Shown: positions 38,076 through 47,760, counted from the first letter of the stretch. The stretch is DNA of 64,000 nucleotides from Vibrio sp. CK2-1 (GCF_021726515.1 NZ_JAKKCJ010000001.1:186001-250000), one strand, 5' to 3'. Notes: generated from the letters alone by a model not told the origin. A program made the numbers and translations.

Positions 38076-38912
38076 ATGACCAATAAACACACCTATTACT
38101 CTCCGCAGGGAGGCCTACCACCTCAGACCCAACTATTGTCTGATCGTGCGGTACTTACCGATGCTTATGCCATTATTCCAAAAGGCGTATATAGCGATAT
38201 CGTGACCAGCTTTTTACCATTTTGGGAAGGCATGCGTATGTGGGTGATCGCTCGCCCACTTAGCGGATTTTCAGAAACCTTTTCTCAATATATTGTCGAA
38301 ATCGAATCCGGTGGTGGCTCTAATAAACCTGAACTCGATCCTGCTGCTCAAGGCGTATTGTTTGTGGTTGCCGGTGAAATGGAACTGACCATTGAAGGCG
38401 AAAAGCATCATATGACCGAAGGCGGTTACGCTTACCTACCACCAAAATGCAATTGGACGGTACACAACAAGGGCAATGAGCCGGTGCGTTTCCATTGGGT
38501 GCGTAAAGCTTACCAATACGTAGAAGGGCTAGATGTTCCTGAAGCATTCGTTACCAATGAAAATGATATTGAACCGATTCCGATGCCTGAAACCGATGAT
38601 GCGTGGGCGACAACACGTTTTGTGGATTCAACCGATATGCGCCACGATATGCACGTGAATATTGTGACATTCCAACCGGGTGGCGTGATCCCATTTGATG
38701 AAACGCATGTAATGGAACATGGTTTATATGTCCTAGAAGGCAAAGCGGTTTATCACTTAAACCAACAATGGGTTGAAGTAGAAGCTGGCGATTTCATGTG
38801 GCTGCGCGCTTTCTGCCCACAATCTTGTTATGCCGGTGGCCCTGGCCCGTTCCGCTACTTGCTATATAAAGACGTAAACCGTCACATGCCGTTTATTCGT
38901 CCGACCAACTAA
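38076..38912 (+). CDS. allE: (S)-ureidoglycine aminohydrolase-like bicupin
   Basis: A 278-residue bicupin that matches AllE/YlbA, which releases ammonia from ureidoglycine in allantoin breakdown. The C-terminal cupin has the metal-binding set FDETHVMEHGLYVLEG and GDFMWLRAFCPQSCY. E. coli AllE is similar in length. None of the other allantoin genes is in this window, so the physiological role here may be different. AAGGATCACAAG precedes the ATG. It is divergent from a LysR gene. Confidence 0.88.
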   Translation: MTNKHTYYSPQGGLPPQTQLLSDRAVLTDAYAIIPKGVYSDIVTSFLPFWEGMRMWVIARPLSGFSETFSQYIVEIESGGGSNKPELDPAAQGVLFVVAGEMELTIEGEKHHMTEGGYAYLPPKCNWTVHNKGNEPVRFHWVRKAYQYVEGLDVPEAFVTNENDIEPIPMPETDDAWATTRFVDSTDMRHDMHVNIVTFQPGGVIPFDETHVMEHGLYVLEGKAVYHLNQQWVEVEAGDFMWLRAFCPQSCYAGGPGPFRYLLYKDVNRHMPFIRPTN

Positions 38913-38935
38913 TTGGTTAACGAAAAACATAAAAA

Positions 38936-38968
38936 AAACCTAGCTCACTTTATAGGCGAGCTAGGTTT
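38936..38968 (-). terminator. Terminator between allE and the two-component genes
   Basis: AAACCTAGCTC (38936-38946) pairs with GAGCTAGGTTT (38958-38968). On the minus strand an eight-base T-run follows, so it best fits termination of the leftward operon ending at 39094. It lies just after allE and could stop readthrough there too. Confidence 0.8.
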
Positions 38969-39093
38969 CCTTCGTTACGTATCACTTATGTCATGTACAG
39001 CTGCTGTTATGTATTAGGGGGATAATTACATAATAGAGCCTGATTAGTATCGGCTTTTTCAGCATAGGTAAAAACAGAAGATTTAATGACGGA

Positions 39094-40533
39094 TTATTTC
39101 CCTATTTCCGCGCTAGTATCTTCTAGCCCTTGAACCCTAAAACAAATTTCTTCATCTTGATATACAACATCAAGTTGATAGCCATTTAGCTGACATAGGT
39201 TATTAACAATCGACAACCCTAGACCATAACGATCATTAGACGTTCTGGATTGATCAGCTTGATACATAGGCTCTAATAAGTGTGCGATATCTTGTTCGGT
39301 CAATACTGTGTGTACTTGGTTTCGAACTTCTAACACTACCCCAGCTTGTTCTGGCACTAACGATACCGTGACTTGAGAACCTTCTGGGCTATAAAATAAT
39401 GCGTTATCAATTAAATTTTGCAATATCGTATGTAATGAAAATGAATCACCAAATATCAATGGCTTATCAATTAATATTTGAATGCGGCTATCGACATCAG
39501 AAAACTTAAAGGTCAGCTCTTCCATTACTTCACTAACTAACTGATATAAATCGATCGCTTCTAATTCAATCTGAATAGTCGCTGATGATGTCTTTTGCAA
39601 TAACAATAAGTTATCTACTATTTTCTTCATTCTTTGAGCGATTTTAAACATATCTTGTTTATAGGTTGCCCCTATTCGCTCATCTTCAGGGTAGCGAATG
39701 TAAATCTCACTCAAACTCATAATTTCTGCGATTGGCGTCTTCAGCTCATGAGCGATATCGCCCGTTAAACGCTTTTCGTTTTGCAAAAATGCTTGGTTCG
39801 CCTTAATAAAAGCATTCAATTCTTTGCGAATAGGTTCGATTTCATCAAACTGCAAATCAGGCTCAGGGATCTCTGTCACCGAACTTTGATCAATGCCAAT
39901 TTGCTTAATTTGAGCGTTCATGGTTTGCAGTGGTTTCAAACCTTTATCAACGATACGTATCGCAATATAACGCATCACTACGATAGACATAAAAAACGTC
40001 ACGACCAGCAAAATATCAATTAATACCAACATACTCTCTGAAGAACGATTGGATTGATATAAGGCTAAGTAAGCAGGATGTTCATGAGTAGATGACAGTT
40101 GCTCGGATTCAGGTAAAAAATAGGAAAGAAATGCTCTTCCCTCTTCCCCATTTGGCAAGGTGACATCGAGTAATTGATTGGTATTTAGCGGAAGAGTTAA
40201 CTTGATAAGGTCTATCTTTGGATACTGAGCTAATGATTTGGAGCGTTTGAAACTGCCACTATTAGACCACAACTGATAAAAGTGAGCATCTTCGTCTTCT
40301 TGAAATTCAGAGAGGAGGTCATCATCAAAAGTTAAGCGATCACCTGAAACCTTAACAAGCGATTTCATATAATTCGCCTTATTGACGAGGGATATATCAA
40401 ATTGCTTATCTACCCAACTATCTAAACTTAAATCAATGGAGAGATAAACTGCAAAAATGATGATGCCAAATACCAAGGAAATCGAATTGACTAAGTTACG
40501 CTTAATTGAGGATGTTTGTGATTGCTTATACAT
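39094..40533 (-). CDS. Sensor histidine kinase of the envelope operon (CarS-like)
   Basis: A roughly 479-residue inner-membrane kinase with two transmembrane helices flanking a periplasmic domain, a HAMP-like linker, the H-box GDIAHELKTPIAEIMSL with the phosphorylated histidine, and a HATPase domain with NLIDNALFYSP and GLGLSIV. The frame extends to 40593 inside the regulator gene, but ATG 40533, overlapping the regulator stop by 8 bases, is the natural coupled start. Gene order with dgkA and eptA resembles the CarRS/VprAB systems of vibrios, which control lipid A modification. Confidence 0.88.
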   Translation of the reverse strand: MYKQSQTSSIKRNLVNSISLVFGIIIFAVYLSIDLSLDSWVDKQFDISLVNKANYMKSLVKVSGDRLTFDDDLLSEFQEDEDAHFYQLWSNSGSFKRSKSLAQYPKIDLIKLTLPLNTNQLLDVTLPNGEEGRAFLSYFLPESEQLSSTHEHPAYLALYQSNRSSESMLVLIDILLVVTFFMSIVVMRYIAIRIVDKGLKPLQTMNAQIKQIGIDQSSVTEIPEPDLQFDEIEPIRKELNAFIKANQAFLQNEKRLTGDIAHELKTPIAEIMSLSEIYIRYPEDERIGATYKQDMFKIAQRMKKIVDNLLLLQKTSSATIQIELEAIDLYQLVSEVMEELTFKFSDVDSRIQILIDKPLIFGDSFSLHTILQNLIDNALFYSPEGSQVTVSLVPEQAGVVLEVRNQVHTVLTEQDIAHLLEPMYQADQSRTSNDRYGLGLSIVNNLCQLNGYQLDVVYQDEEICFRVQGLEDTSAEIGK

Positions 40534-41209
40534 TAGGGGTCTCTTCGACAAAATAGCCAAAGCCGCGCTTATTTTTAACTGGCAATACACCACCTAGCGC
40601 TCTGACCTTTTTCCGCACTGAAGACAAGTGGGATTCAATGGTATTTTTCGATAAATAATCAAAGCTCCCCACCACAGATTCACTGATCATCTCAACGTTG
40701 ACTATTCGCCCTTTGGCAGAAAATAAACATTCCATGATTTTAAACTCATTGCGAGTCAGTTCGATCTCCTGATCTTGATAGCTAAATCGTTTCGTTTCAA
40801 GATCGAGACAAAAACCACCGACCTGATGATGGTTTCCTTGTTGAAGCAGTTGGCCTCTACGTAACAAAGCTAAAATTCTGGCATGTAATTCTTCAAAGGA
40901 AAATGGCTTAGTTAAGTAGTCATCTGCTCCCTGCATTAGACCATCAATTTTATCCTGAGGTAGTGTCTTGGCAGATAAGATAAGAACCTTGGTTTGAATC
41001 CCTTGCTGGCGTAAAGATCGCAAAATACTCATACCATCTACATTCGGGAGCATTAGGTCTAAAACGATCAAATCATACTGCTGATTCAAGGCCATGGTTA
41101 AACCCACAGAACCATCACCCGTTTCATCAACAGTAAAACCAAGATTATTTAATCCAACACTTAATCCGCGGCGCAATGCTTCAGAGTCTTCAATGATTAA
41201 TACTTTCAT
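40526..41209 (-). CDS. OmpR-family response regulator (CarR-like)
   Basis: A 227-residue regulator with a receiver domain (acidic cluster near residues 8-9, phospho-Asp51 in DLIVLDLMLPN, and Lys in the TKPFSFEEL segment) and a C-terminal winged helix (ELTRNEFKIMECLF, NTIESHLSSVRKKV). It pairs with the kinase gene that overlaps its 3' end. By position and type it is the likely activator of the eptA-dgkA genes just upstream in the same operon. Confidence 0.9.
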   Translation of the reverse strand: MKVLIIEDSEALRRGLSVGLNNLGFTVDETGDGSVGLTMALNQQYDLIVLDLMLPNVDGMSILRSLRQQGIQTKVLILSAKTLPQDKIDGLMQGADDYLTKPFSFEELHARILALLRRGQLLQQGNHHQVGGFCLDLETKRFSYQDQEIELTRNEFKIMECLFSAKGRIVNVEMISESVVGSFDYLSKNTIESHLSSVRKKVRALGGVLPVKNKRGFGYFVEETPNV

Positions 41210-41257
41210 CTTTTGCTACTCTCTGCTCAAATTAGGATCTTGTCTGAATTCATGCCA

Positions 41258-41635
41258 TCAAAATAACGGGTAAACAATCACGCCCCACACCATCGCAGAC
41301 ATAATCATGCTTAAGGTAACGACGGCTGAGCCAACATTTTTCGCCACACCAGATAAAGTGTGATACTCCAAACCTACCCTATCAACAACCGCTTCAATGG
41401 CGGTATTCACCATTTCCGCAAATAACACAAACATCATAGATAAAATTAAGCACACCGATTGCACCGCGCTAATATCAAGGTAGCAAGCCAAAACGGTTAA
41501 TGGGATAAATAATACTAACTCTTGCTGAAATGCTGCCTCATTTTTTATCATCCACTTCAAACCATTAAAACTGTGCTTTAAGGTAAAAATGATGCGCATA
41601 ATACCGGTTCGTTTTACGACAACTTTTTCATTCAT
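41258..41635 (-). CDS. dgkA: Diacylglycerol kinase
   Basis: A 125-residue three-helix membrane kinase that phosphorylates diacylglycerol to phosphatidate. The catalytic segment AEMVNTAIEAVVDRV and the KNEAAFQQE helix are present. EptA releases diacylglycerol when it uses phosphatidylethanolamine as donor, so its location right after eptA gives a recycling function for that by-product. Confidence 0.95.
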   Translation of the reverse strand: MNEKVVVKRTGIMRIIFTLKHSFNGLKWMIKNEAAFQQELVLFIPLTVLACYLDISAVQSVCLILSMMFVLFAEMVNTAIEAVVDRVGLEYHTLSGVAKNVGSAVVTLSMIMSAMVWGVIVYPLF

Positions 41636-41659
41636 CTTTATTGGTAACTCTATTCAATT

Positions 41660-43306
41660 TTATACGTGACAGTTAGAAAATAAATCTAAGCTTGCTTGTT
41701 TAGCTTCGGTGTCCACTCCATATAACCCAATCAAACTATGAAAAAAGTTATCATGTGTGTAGCGAGATTTCTGAGCTTCCTCTTTTACACAAGCCTTATC
41801 AATCAGTTTTTGTTTTGCATATTGCTTCGGAAACCATAACAACCAAGGAACGGTTTTCTGCTCTTTTGGCGCAATAGCGTAGGGCGTACCATGCAAATAT
41901 AAGCCATTTTCACCGAGTGATTCGCCATGATCAGACACATACATCATCGCAACATTATAGTCTTGTGAATGACCCTGTAGTTGCTTGATCACCTGCGCTA
42001 AGAAGAAGTCAGTATATACCAGAGTATTATCATAAACATTGGTAATTTCTTGGTCTGTACACTGCTCAATATCTTTTCTATTGCACCATGGGGCAAACTT
42101 CGCAAATTTTGCCGGAAAGCGCTGAAAATAAGTGGGGCCATGGCTACCAATCGCATGTAAAATGATCAACTTATCTTTATTATCTTTTTCGATAAATTGC
42201 TCGGCTGGTTTTAACATCACCTGGTCATAACATGTATTGCCATCACATAAATCGTCATCTTTAGTCGGGTCAATATCAATCAACTGAGTATTATGGGCAA
42301 CGCCTTTGTCTCCACCATCATTATCAACCCATAATGTTTCCACCCCTGCCTTTGCAATAATATCGACAGCATTATCTTGTGCATTAGCTTTCGCTTTATT
42401 GTAACCAGTGCGATTCATGTTCGAAAACATGCAAGGCACAGATAGCGCGGTATAAGTGCCGCATGACGACACATCTTTAAATGAAATCAAACCAAGATCT
42501 TTAGTGTATGGCTGCGTGTCGCGAGAATAACCATTATCCGAAAAATTCATTGCACGAGCCGTTTCCCCTAACACCATCACCACTAAGGTTGGTTTGTCAT
42601 TTTTTGTCGGCAGCAATTTGGCATCATCACCTAATGACGTATATGGCAAGGGCTTAGTTAAGTAATTACGCTTAATGTACTTATACGTATCATATACATG
42701 CGCAGGAATTATCATCTTATTAAGGTAACGGTTATTTCTCCCAACGGAGGCATAATCTTTATAAGTGGTAATCGCAATGATGGTAATGAAAACAATTGAA
42801 ACCAATATTAATATCACTCGGCTCACCAATTCACGGAAAACTGATGAGTGAAACTCGACCCTAACCCATACTAGTACCAGAGTGGGAATCAGACCAAAAA
42901 TCAAAAAAGAAAACACCGAACGAATATTTAAATAAAACAAGGCTTCTGATGCATTGGTTTCCATAATATTTTCAATCATGGATGTATCAAATAGAACATG
43001 AAACTCTTGCATGGAATACAACGCAAGAGCGGAGCTTAAGAACAGAAAGCCATACCAAGGCTTAAGAATGAATGGTAGCGTTAAAATTGAAAACACAGTA
43101 ATAAAAGCAAAGAAAAGCACAAAAGGCCCAGTATAGGGAAACCAAACATCTGGCACGTTTTTACCAAGTTCAAAAACCTTTGATACGATTGGGTAGTTTA
43201 GAATAAATCCAAAATAAAAAGAGACGACAAGAATGAAAGTGCTTGTTTTCACCTTAGGACGAAACGCATTATCAAAAGTAAATAATCGAAATATAAAAGA
43301 CGTCAT
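41660..43306 (-). CDS. eptA: Lipid A phosphoethanolamine transferase
   Basis: A roughly 548-residue inner-membrane enzyme that adds phosphoethanolamine to lipid A, lowering surface charge and raising resistance to cationic peptides. Five N-terminal helices precede a periplasmic alkaline-phosphatase-like sulfatase domain. The phosphoenzyme threonine is in CGTYTALSVPCMFS, and metal ligands lie in VSDHGESLGENGLYLHGTPY. The frame opens at 43330, but ATG 43306 with AAGG upstream fits better. Confidence 0.94.
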   Translation of the reverse strand: MTSFIFRLFTFDNAFRPKVKTSTFILVVSFYFGFILNYPIVSKVFELGKNVPDVWFPYTGPFVLFFAFITVFSILTLPFILKPWYGFLFLSSALALYSMQEFHVLFDTSMIENIMETNASEALFYLNIRSVFSFLIFGLIPTLVLVWVRVEFHSSVFRELVSRVILILVSIVFITIIAITTYKDYASVGRNNRYLNKMIIPAHVYDTYKYIKRNYLTKPLPYTSLGDDAKLLPTKNDKPTLVVMVLGETARAMNFSDNGYSRDTQPYTKDLGLISFKDVSSCGTYTALSVPCMFSNMNRTGYNKAKANAQDNAVDIIAKAGVETLWVDNDGGDKGVAHNTQLIDIDPTKDDDLCDGNTCYDQVMLKPAEQFIEKDNKDKLIILHAIGSHGPTYFQRFPAKFAKFAPWCNRKDIEQCTDQEITNVYDNTLVYTDFFLAQVIKQLQGHSQDYNVAMMYVSDHGESLGENGLYLHGTPYAIAPKEQKTVPWLLWFPKQYAKQKLIDKACVKEEAQKSRYTHDNFFHSLIGLYGVDTEAKQASLDLFSNCHV

Positions 43307-43360
43307 TGAAAAACCTTGTTTAAGCCACAAATATGAATAGAAACCTGAATGACCGCACTA

Positions 43361-44416
43361 CTATTGAGCCATTACCGACAAATGCTCAGTAACATCAGTG
43401 TGATACCAATCATAAAGATTTACAGATCGTCCATTAATGACGCCATAGGTCTCTGAATTTGTGTGAGTAAACAAGCCAATACAATTAACACCCGCAGCGT
43501 CTGCCAAATGCAAAGGTCCTGTATCACAAGAAATAAAGGTATCTACATTTTTCAAAAAACTGGCAAGCAAGCGCAAATTATTGTTTTGATATATTAATGA
43601 TTGATTAGACAGTGGTTGACTAATATCACTGCTCAAAATTTCGACCCATTGAATAGGTTCTATGGACTCTTCTTCGAATTTAATTAATATGTCTTTCCAT
43701 TGTTGATCGGATAATTGTTTCTTTCCTCTAGCGCCTCGAAAAAAAGCAACTAACTTTTTATTTCCATCATAGACTAGAGTTCTGTCTTTCATGCCTAGCA
43801 ATTCTTCACTGTCACTAAAAGCTAATTTATGACAAACATTGTTCAACTCTTCTTCATGCGTTAGCTTCTTAATAAGAAACAGTTTATTAAACGCCATATG
43901 TGAAAGCTCAGAATCATTCTTAAATGTATGGGTAAAACATTCATTTCTATTTTCACTATGAGATGAAATTTTGTTTTTAGCGGATAACACTGAAGCGATA
44001 AAACTATCCTCAGCAGAAGAGTAAGGAACTAACATCAAATCAATGCTTTTTCGTTTTAAAGATCTTATTAACTTTAAACATGACACCACTTTCGAAAATG
44101 AGAAGTTAGAGACGAGAATTTCATCTACTCCGATATTTTCAAAAATAGACTTCTGCCATGATTGAGACAATAACAAAGTAATTTTTGCATTCGGATAAGA
44201 AGCTCTTACCTGCTTAACAAAAGGGATTAGAAATAAAATATTTCCTATTCTCTTGTTATTTCTGATTATCAATATTGAACTCACCTCCTTCTTTTGTAGG
44301 AGATGAGATTGATTTTGGCTGTTATTCATAAACAATCGATATAATAATGGCTCTAGTGTTGCCATCTTACGTCGACGATATCGATCAAAATTCCGTAACC
44401 ATGTTTTAACGCTCAT
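43361..44416 (-). CDS. Glycosyltransferase family 9 (heptosyltransferase-like)
   Basis: A 351-residue protein with two Rossmann-like halves of GT-B type. The N-terminal half has RNNKRIGNILFLIPFVKQVRASYP, and the C-terminal half has CDTGPLHLADAAGVNCIGLF, the nucleotide-sugar site of heptosyltransferases. It probably adds a sugar to the lipopolysaccharide core. It is the first gene before eptA-dgkA and the two-component pair, with small gaps, so the operon as a whole modifies lipopolysaccharide. Acceptor not known. Confidence 0.87.
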   Translation of the reverse strand: MSVKTWLRNFDRYRRRKMATLEPLLYRLFMNNSQNQSHLLQKKEVSSILIIRNNKRIGNILFLIPFVKQVRASYPNAKITLLLSQSWQKSIFENIGVDEILVSNFSFSKVVSCLKLIRSLKRKSIDLMLVPYSSAEDSFIASVLSAKNKISSHSENRNECFTHTFKNDSELSHMAFNKLFLIKKLTHEEELNNVCHKLAFSDSEELLGMKDRTLVYDGNKKLVAFFRGARGKKQLSDQQWKDILIKFEEESIEPIQWVEILSSDISQPLSNQSLIYQNNNLRLLASFLKNVDTFISCDTGPLHLADAAGVNCIGLFTHTNSETYGVINGRSVNLYDWYHTDVTEHLSVMAQ

Positions 44417-44600
44417 ACTGTACCTACTTCAATTCACTTCATTAACCACGACTTTAAAGGGTCAAGCTGAAGATTTACTGAAGATGCACTGAAACTTAGC
44501 GCAAGATAAAGCCACCATAGGTTTGCCAATCTATACTGAAAGTGTATGCTGGAATTGTTGATTTTTATCTTAATACCCAAGAATAAACAGGGAGATGCAG

Positions 44601-45389
44601 ATGAAAGAAGTACCACTCGGGTTTGTTACTAGTACTATTATCAAACGAATAAATTGGGCGGAGCATTTATTCTCTCTGCGCGTGCAAGCCCCTATCAATG
44701 CCTTTCCTACTCCGGCTTTCACCGCGGGTCAATTCAGCAAACTTGCCGTACTCAATGAACAAGATGAGTGGGTAAGACGCGCTTATTCGATGGTCAACAA
44801 ACCTAACTTAAATGGCGACAATATTGAGTTGGAGTTTTTAGTTATCGAAATTCCAGATGGCAAACTTACTCCATTACTTGAGCATAAACAGGTTGGCGAT
44901 GAGGTATTAGTCGGCACCCTTCCCGCAGGCTTTATGACGATAAATGAAGTACCAGAAGGGCCGAAAGATTTATGGATGCTATCAACCGGTACAGGCATCG
45001 GGCCATACTTATCAATCTTAGAAGAAGTCGAACAGTGCCAGCGTTTTGAGCATTTAATTTTAGTGCATGCGGTACGCACCAAGGAAGAGTTGGTTTATAA
45101 AGAGAAGATCATGGAGCTGATGAAAACCTACCAAGGTAAGCTACGTTATGTGCCGATTGTCTCTCGGGAAGAAGTGTCAGGTGCCTTATCAGGGCGAATC
45201 CCACAAAGATTGCAAGATGGCTCACTTGCTAAGGCCGCACACGTAGAGCCTAGTATAGAAAGGAGTTTTTTCTATTTATGCGGCAATCCAAACATGGTGC
45301 ATGACACAAGAGATTGTTTGCAGAAAATGGGCTATAAAAAGCACCTACGCCGTGAAGCGGGCCAATTTAGCTTTGAGAACTACTGGTAA
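44601..45389 (+). CDS. fpr: Ferredoxin (flavodoxin)-NADP+ reductase
   Basis: A roughly 262-residue FAD enzyme passing electrons between NADPH and ferredoxin or flavodoxin. The FAD site RRAYSMVNKP, the NADPH-binding STGTGIGPYLSIL and HAVRTKEELVY, and the C-terminal REAGQFSFENYW are typical of bacterial Fpr. ATG codons lie at 44595 and 44601; AGGGAG ends at 44594, so 44601 has the correct spacing. SoxR-type control is known for fpr in enterics, but no such site is claimed here. Confidence 0.95.
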   Translation: MKEVPLGFVTSTIIKRINWAEHLFSLRVQAPINAFPTPAFTAGQFSKLAVLNEQDEWVRRAYSMVNKPNLNGDNIELEFLVIEIPDGKLTPLLEHKQVGDEVLVGTLPAGFMTINEVPEGPKDLWMLSTGTGIGPYLSILEEVEQCQRFEHLILVHAVRTKEELVYKEKIMELMKTYQGKLRYVPIVSREEVSGALSGRIPQRLQDGSLAKAAHVEPSIERSFFYLCGNPNMVHDTRDCLQKMGYKKHLRREAGQFSFENYW

Positions 45390-45413
45390 TTAAAACGCCG
45401 TTTTTCCCGATTT

Positions 45414-45448
45414 AAGCAGTAGATCCAAAATCTACTGCTTATTTTTTT
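45414..45448 (+). terminator. fpr terminator overlapping the end of the converging gene
   Basis: AAGCAGTAGAT (45414-45424) pairs with ATCTACTGCTT (45430-45440) and a T-run follows to 45448. The right arm contains the stop codon of the converging DUF4056 gene (45432-45434), so the terminator is partly coding sequence. Confidence 0.88.
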
Positions 45449-46697
45449 GCTCTAATAGTGCTTGATATTCTTTACGATCAAACTCTTGGTCATGTTTGGC
45501 GATGTCGTTGTACACCTTAGTATCGAGTACATAGTCAGGGTACAAACTTTCGGGAATATGACTGGTAAAAGAGTCTCGATATTTATCGTCTATTTTCATT
45601 GTCATCTTCGAAATATCGTCAAATACAATTCCAAAATCCTGCGCGCTTAACGATAGAGTTAAAGGCTCGATACCATCATGAATATGATCGACCAATTCTG
45701 AATCTGGACGCGTCGCCACATCCGCCTCACTCAGAAGCGCAGGAGTTTGTTGCATGGTGAGATTATAGTTACGCTTTAAGATCATATACTTTTCAGGGAT
45801 CGGGGTTTCTGAGTCCCACCATGTCCCATCCACCGCATCAAAAGCTTGGCTACTCAATTGCTTATTCAAAGGCTGCAAGTATTGTAGGGTCTGATACAGC
45901 CAAATCGACATATTGCGATTATAGTCATCTACCGATAGCGACAACTCTTCCACCAGCAGTTTCGAGGCTAATTTGGCTCCTAACATATTGGAATACAAAT
46001 CTTCTAACGAATAAGCAGACACTAGCTCAGGAAATAATGGGAAGCTTTTATAACCGTGCCACTGAGAAATCTCATGCCCCTGCGCCATTTTAAAACCGTA
46101 GTAAGCAGCAAGCTCGATACTTAAACGCCTTTTTTGTGCAGCAGTAAAATGGGAAGTATCAAATGCTTGAAAGTGAATTTCTCGCTCACCTAGCTCAGGA
46201 TCGAGCTTAATCGTAAAATCTTGACCGAGCTTCGGGTAAATTTTATAGAAAAGCCCTGTGGTGTTATCTGCGGTATCTCTAACATGAGCGAGATCGATAA
46301 AGCCACCTTGCAAGGTGTATAACACGCCATTGTGCTCACCTTGCAGCGAACCTGTGGTGTCATTATCTCGCATAGAAAACTGACTAGAGCTATAAATATG
46401 CGGGCCTATGTCATCAATATCGGCGGTATTGGGTAGTTGAAAAAAGGGCACTTTCATTTTACCGACTTCGACATGTTGGCGATTACCAAACGCGCAGCAT
46501 GGGCGCACACTACCGGGTAAATCAAAGTCAGTGCTAGTCGTCAGGTTATCTTGTGATACTGGCGTTGCCGTTGACAGCATAGCGGCGACATCTTCTTGCT
46601 GAGGCTGCGTGGTTTCTGTCCATGAGTAGGTTGAGCACCCTGACAAAAATACGGTCATCCATAAAGCTGTCGTAGCGTATTTTTTATTTGCAAACAT
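45432..46697 (-). CDS. DUF4056 lipoprotein
   Basis: A roughly 421-residue predicted lipoprotein with a lipobox LSGC at about residues 19-22. After a low-complexity linker comes FDLPGSVRPCCAFG, which opens the DUF4056 domain, and an HEISQWHGY segment near residue 205 that could bind metal. Function unknown. It is the third gene after an outer-membrane protein and a lipoprotein hydrolase with short gaps, so the three products probably act together at the envelope. GTG 46700 is in frame, ATG 46697 preferred. Confidence 0.85.
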   Translation of the reverse strand: MFANKKYATTALWMTVFLSGCSTYSWTETTQPQQEDVAAMLSTATPVSQDNLTTSTDFDLPGSVRPCCAFGNRQHVEVGKMKVPFFQLPNTADIDDIGPHIYSSSQFSMRDNDTTGSLQGEHNGVLYTLQGGFIDLAHVRDTADNTTGLFYKIYPKLGQDFTIKLDPELGEREIHFQAFDTSHFTAAQKRRLSIELAAYYGFKMAQGHEISQWHGYKSFPLFPELVSAYSLEDLYSNMLGAKLASKLLVEELSLSVDDYNRNMSIWLYQTLQYLQPLNKQLSSQAFDAVDGTWWDSETPIPEKYMILKRNYNLTMQQTPALLSEADVATRPDSELVDHIHDGIEPLTLSLSAQDFGIVFDDISKMTMKIDDKYRDSFTSHIPESLYPDYVLDTKVYNDIAKHDQEFDRKEYQALLEQKNKQ

Positions 46698-46718
46698 CAC
46701 GTTATTTATCCTAAATAC

Positions 46719-47696
46719 TTACTGGCTTTTCGACTCTTGAAGAACATCATTTTGCTGATGATGGTATTGTTCAATAAAGCCTTTCAATAATCGATTCACG
46801 GTATCCGGCTTCTCTAATAAAATATTATGCGCAGAATCCGTCACAATATATAAAGGCCCTTTGGTTTGTTTAGATAACAACATCCCGCTTTCTAGAGGGA
46901 AAATCCGGTCATCTTCTCCCCAAATCACTTGAACCGGTGGAAGCTCTCTGTTGGCGATTTTAGACACAAACTCTTCACGCGAATCCATCAAGTGATCCAG
47001 CATATAAATCTTTTGCTCTGAATTACTGGCAAAATACTTTTCGTAGAATCCATCCATCGTAAAGGCTGGTACGTGCAGCGGATCTTCACTGGTAGCATTC
47101 ATTAAGCGCTTTAAGTCAGCATCATTTTTCGGCACGAATAAATCACTCGGTTTTTCAATCTCAAAGCGAGCTAATAACGCATCAAGATCTTTTTGCTCAA
47201 ACGCTCCACCCGGGCTAGAAATGAATGTCGCGGTAGTCGCAATATCATAGTTAGCCAATAAACCATAGACGATAAAACCACCATAAGAATGACCGACAAT
47301 ATGCACATTGCCATCAAGATCGAGGTTTTTTAATAAATCAGCAATCACTGTCACTTGATCTTCTAAGGTAGGTTGAAGATCACTGGTCGACTCGCCGTAC
47401 CATAGAATATCCGGCACAATCACTCGATATTGACTACCTAATTCTTGCATAGTCGATTGCCAGTTAGATAATCCATCTCCACCGACACCATGAATCAAAA
47501 TCACAGTATCTTGGCTGGCGACTTGGTTATCCCAATAATGCACTTGAGTATGATGATCCTCATCATTCAAAGTAAGGGTATGTTCGGTAAACCCTTCATC
47601 CGCCACGTTAGAAGCAAGGTGATTCACGTATAAATTCGTTGTTGTACTACAAGCGGTCAATAATAAACTTGCCGCCGCTAACCAAACCTTTTTCAT
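46719..47696 (-). CDS. Alpha/beta-hydrolase lipoprotein
   Basis: A roughly 325-residue lipoprotein with lipobox LTAC in its first 20 residues, then an alpha/beta-hydrolase domain. The HGVGGDG oxyanion loop, the nucleophile elbow GHSYGGF with catalytic Ser, an Asp in WGEDDRIFPLESG, and the His of SDSAHN-like TDSAHNILLEKP complete a catalytic triad. It is probably an esterase or lipase-like enzyme anchored at the membrane. It ends 21 bp before the DUF4056 gene. The frame opens at 47708; ATG 47696 fits the signal peptide. Confidence 0.88.
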   Translation of the reverse strand: MKKVWLAAASLLLTACSTTTNLYVNHLASNVADEGFTEHTLTLNDEDHHTQVHYWDNQVASQDTVILIHGVGGDGLSNWQSTMQELGSQYRVIVPDILWYGESTSDLQPTLEDQVTVIADLLKNLDLDGNVHIVGHSYGGFIVYGLLANYDIATTATFISSPGGAFEQKDLDALLARFEIEKPSDLFVPKNDADLKRLMNATSEDPLHVPAFTMDGFYEKYFASNSEQKIYMLDHLMDSREEFVSKIANRELPPVQVIWGEDDRIFPLESGMLLSKQTKGPLYIVTDSAHNILLEKPDTVNRLLKGFIEQYHHQQNDVLQESKSQ

Positions 47697-47760
47697 AATG
47701 ATACCCAAGTGACTTTGTTAATTTTTAAATCCAAACTTACATTACATACTTAAACCATCG

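Noticed and set aside
38098..38150. Direct or tandem repeats suggestive of a CRISPR
   Set aside because: No regularly spaced repeats were seen here or elsewhere in the window.
47701..47720. Complete repeat element before the hydrolase lipoprotein gene
   Set aside because: Only one end (ATACCCAAGTGACTT) is visible, with no matching inverted partner nearby.
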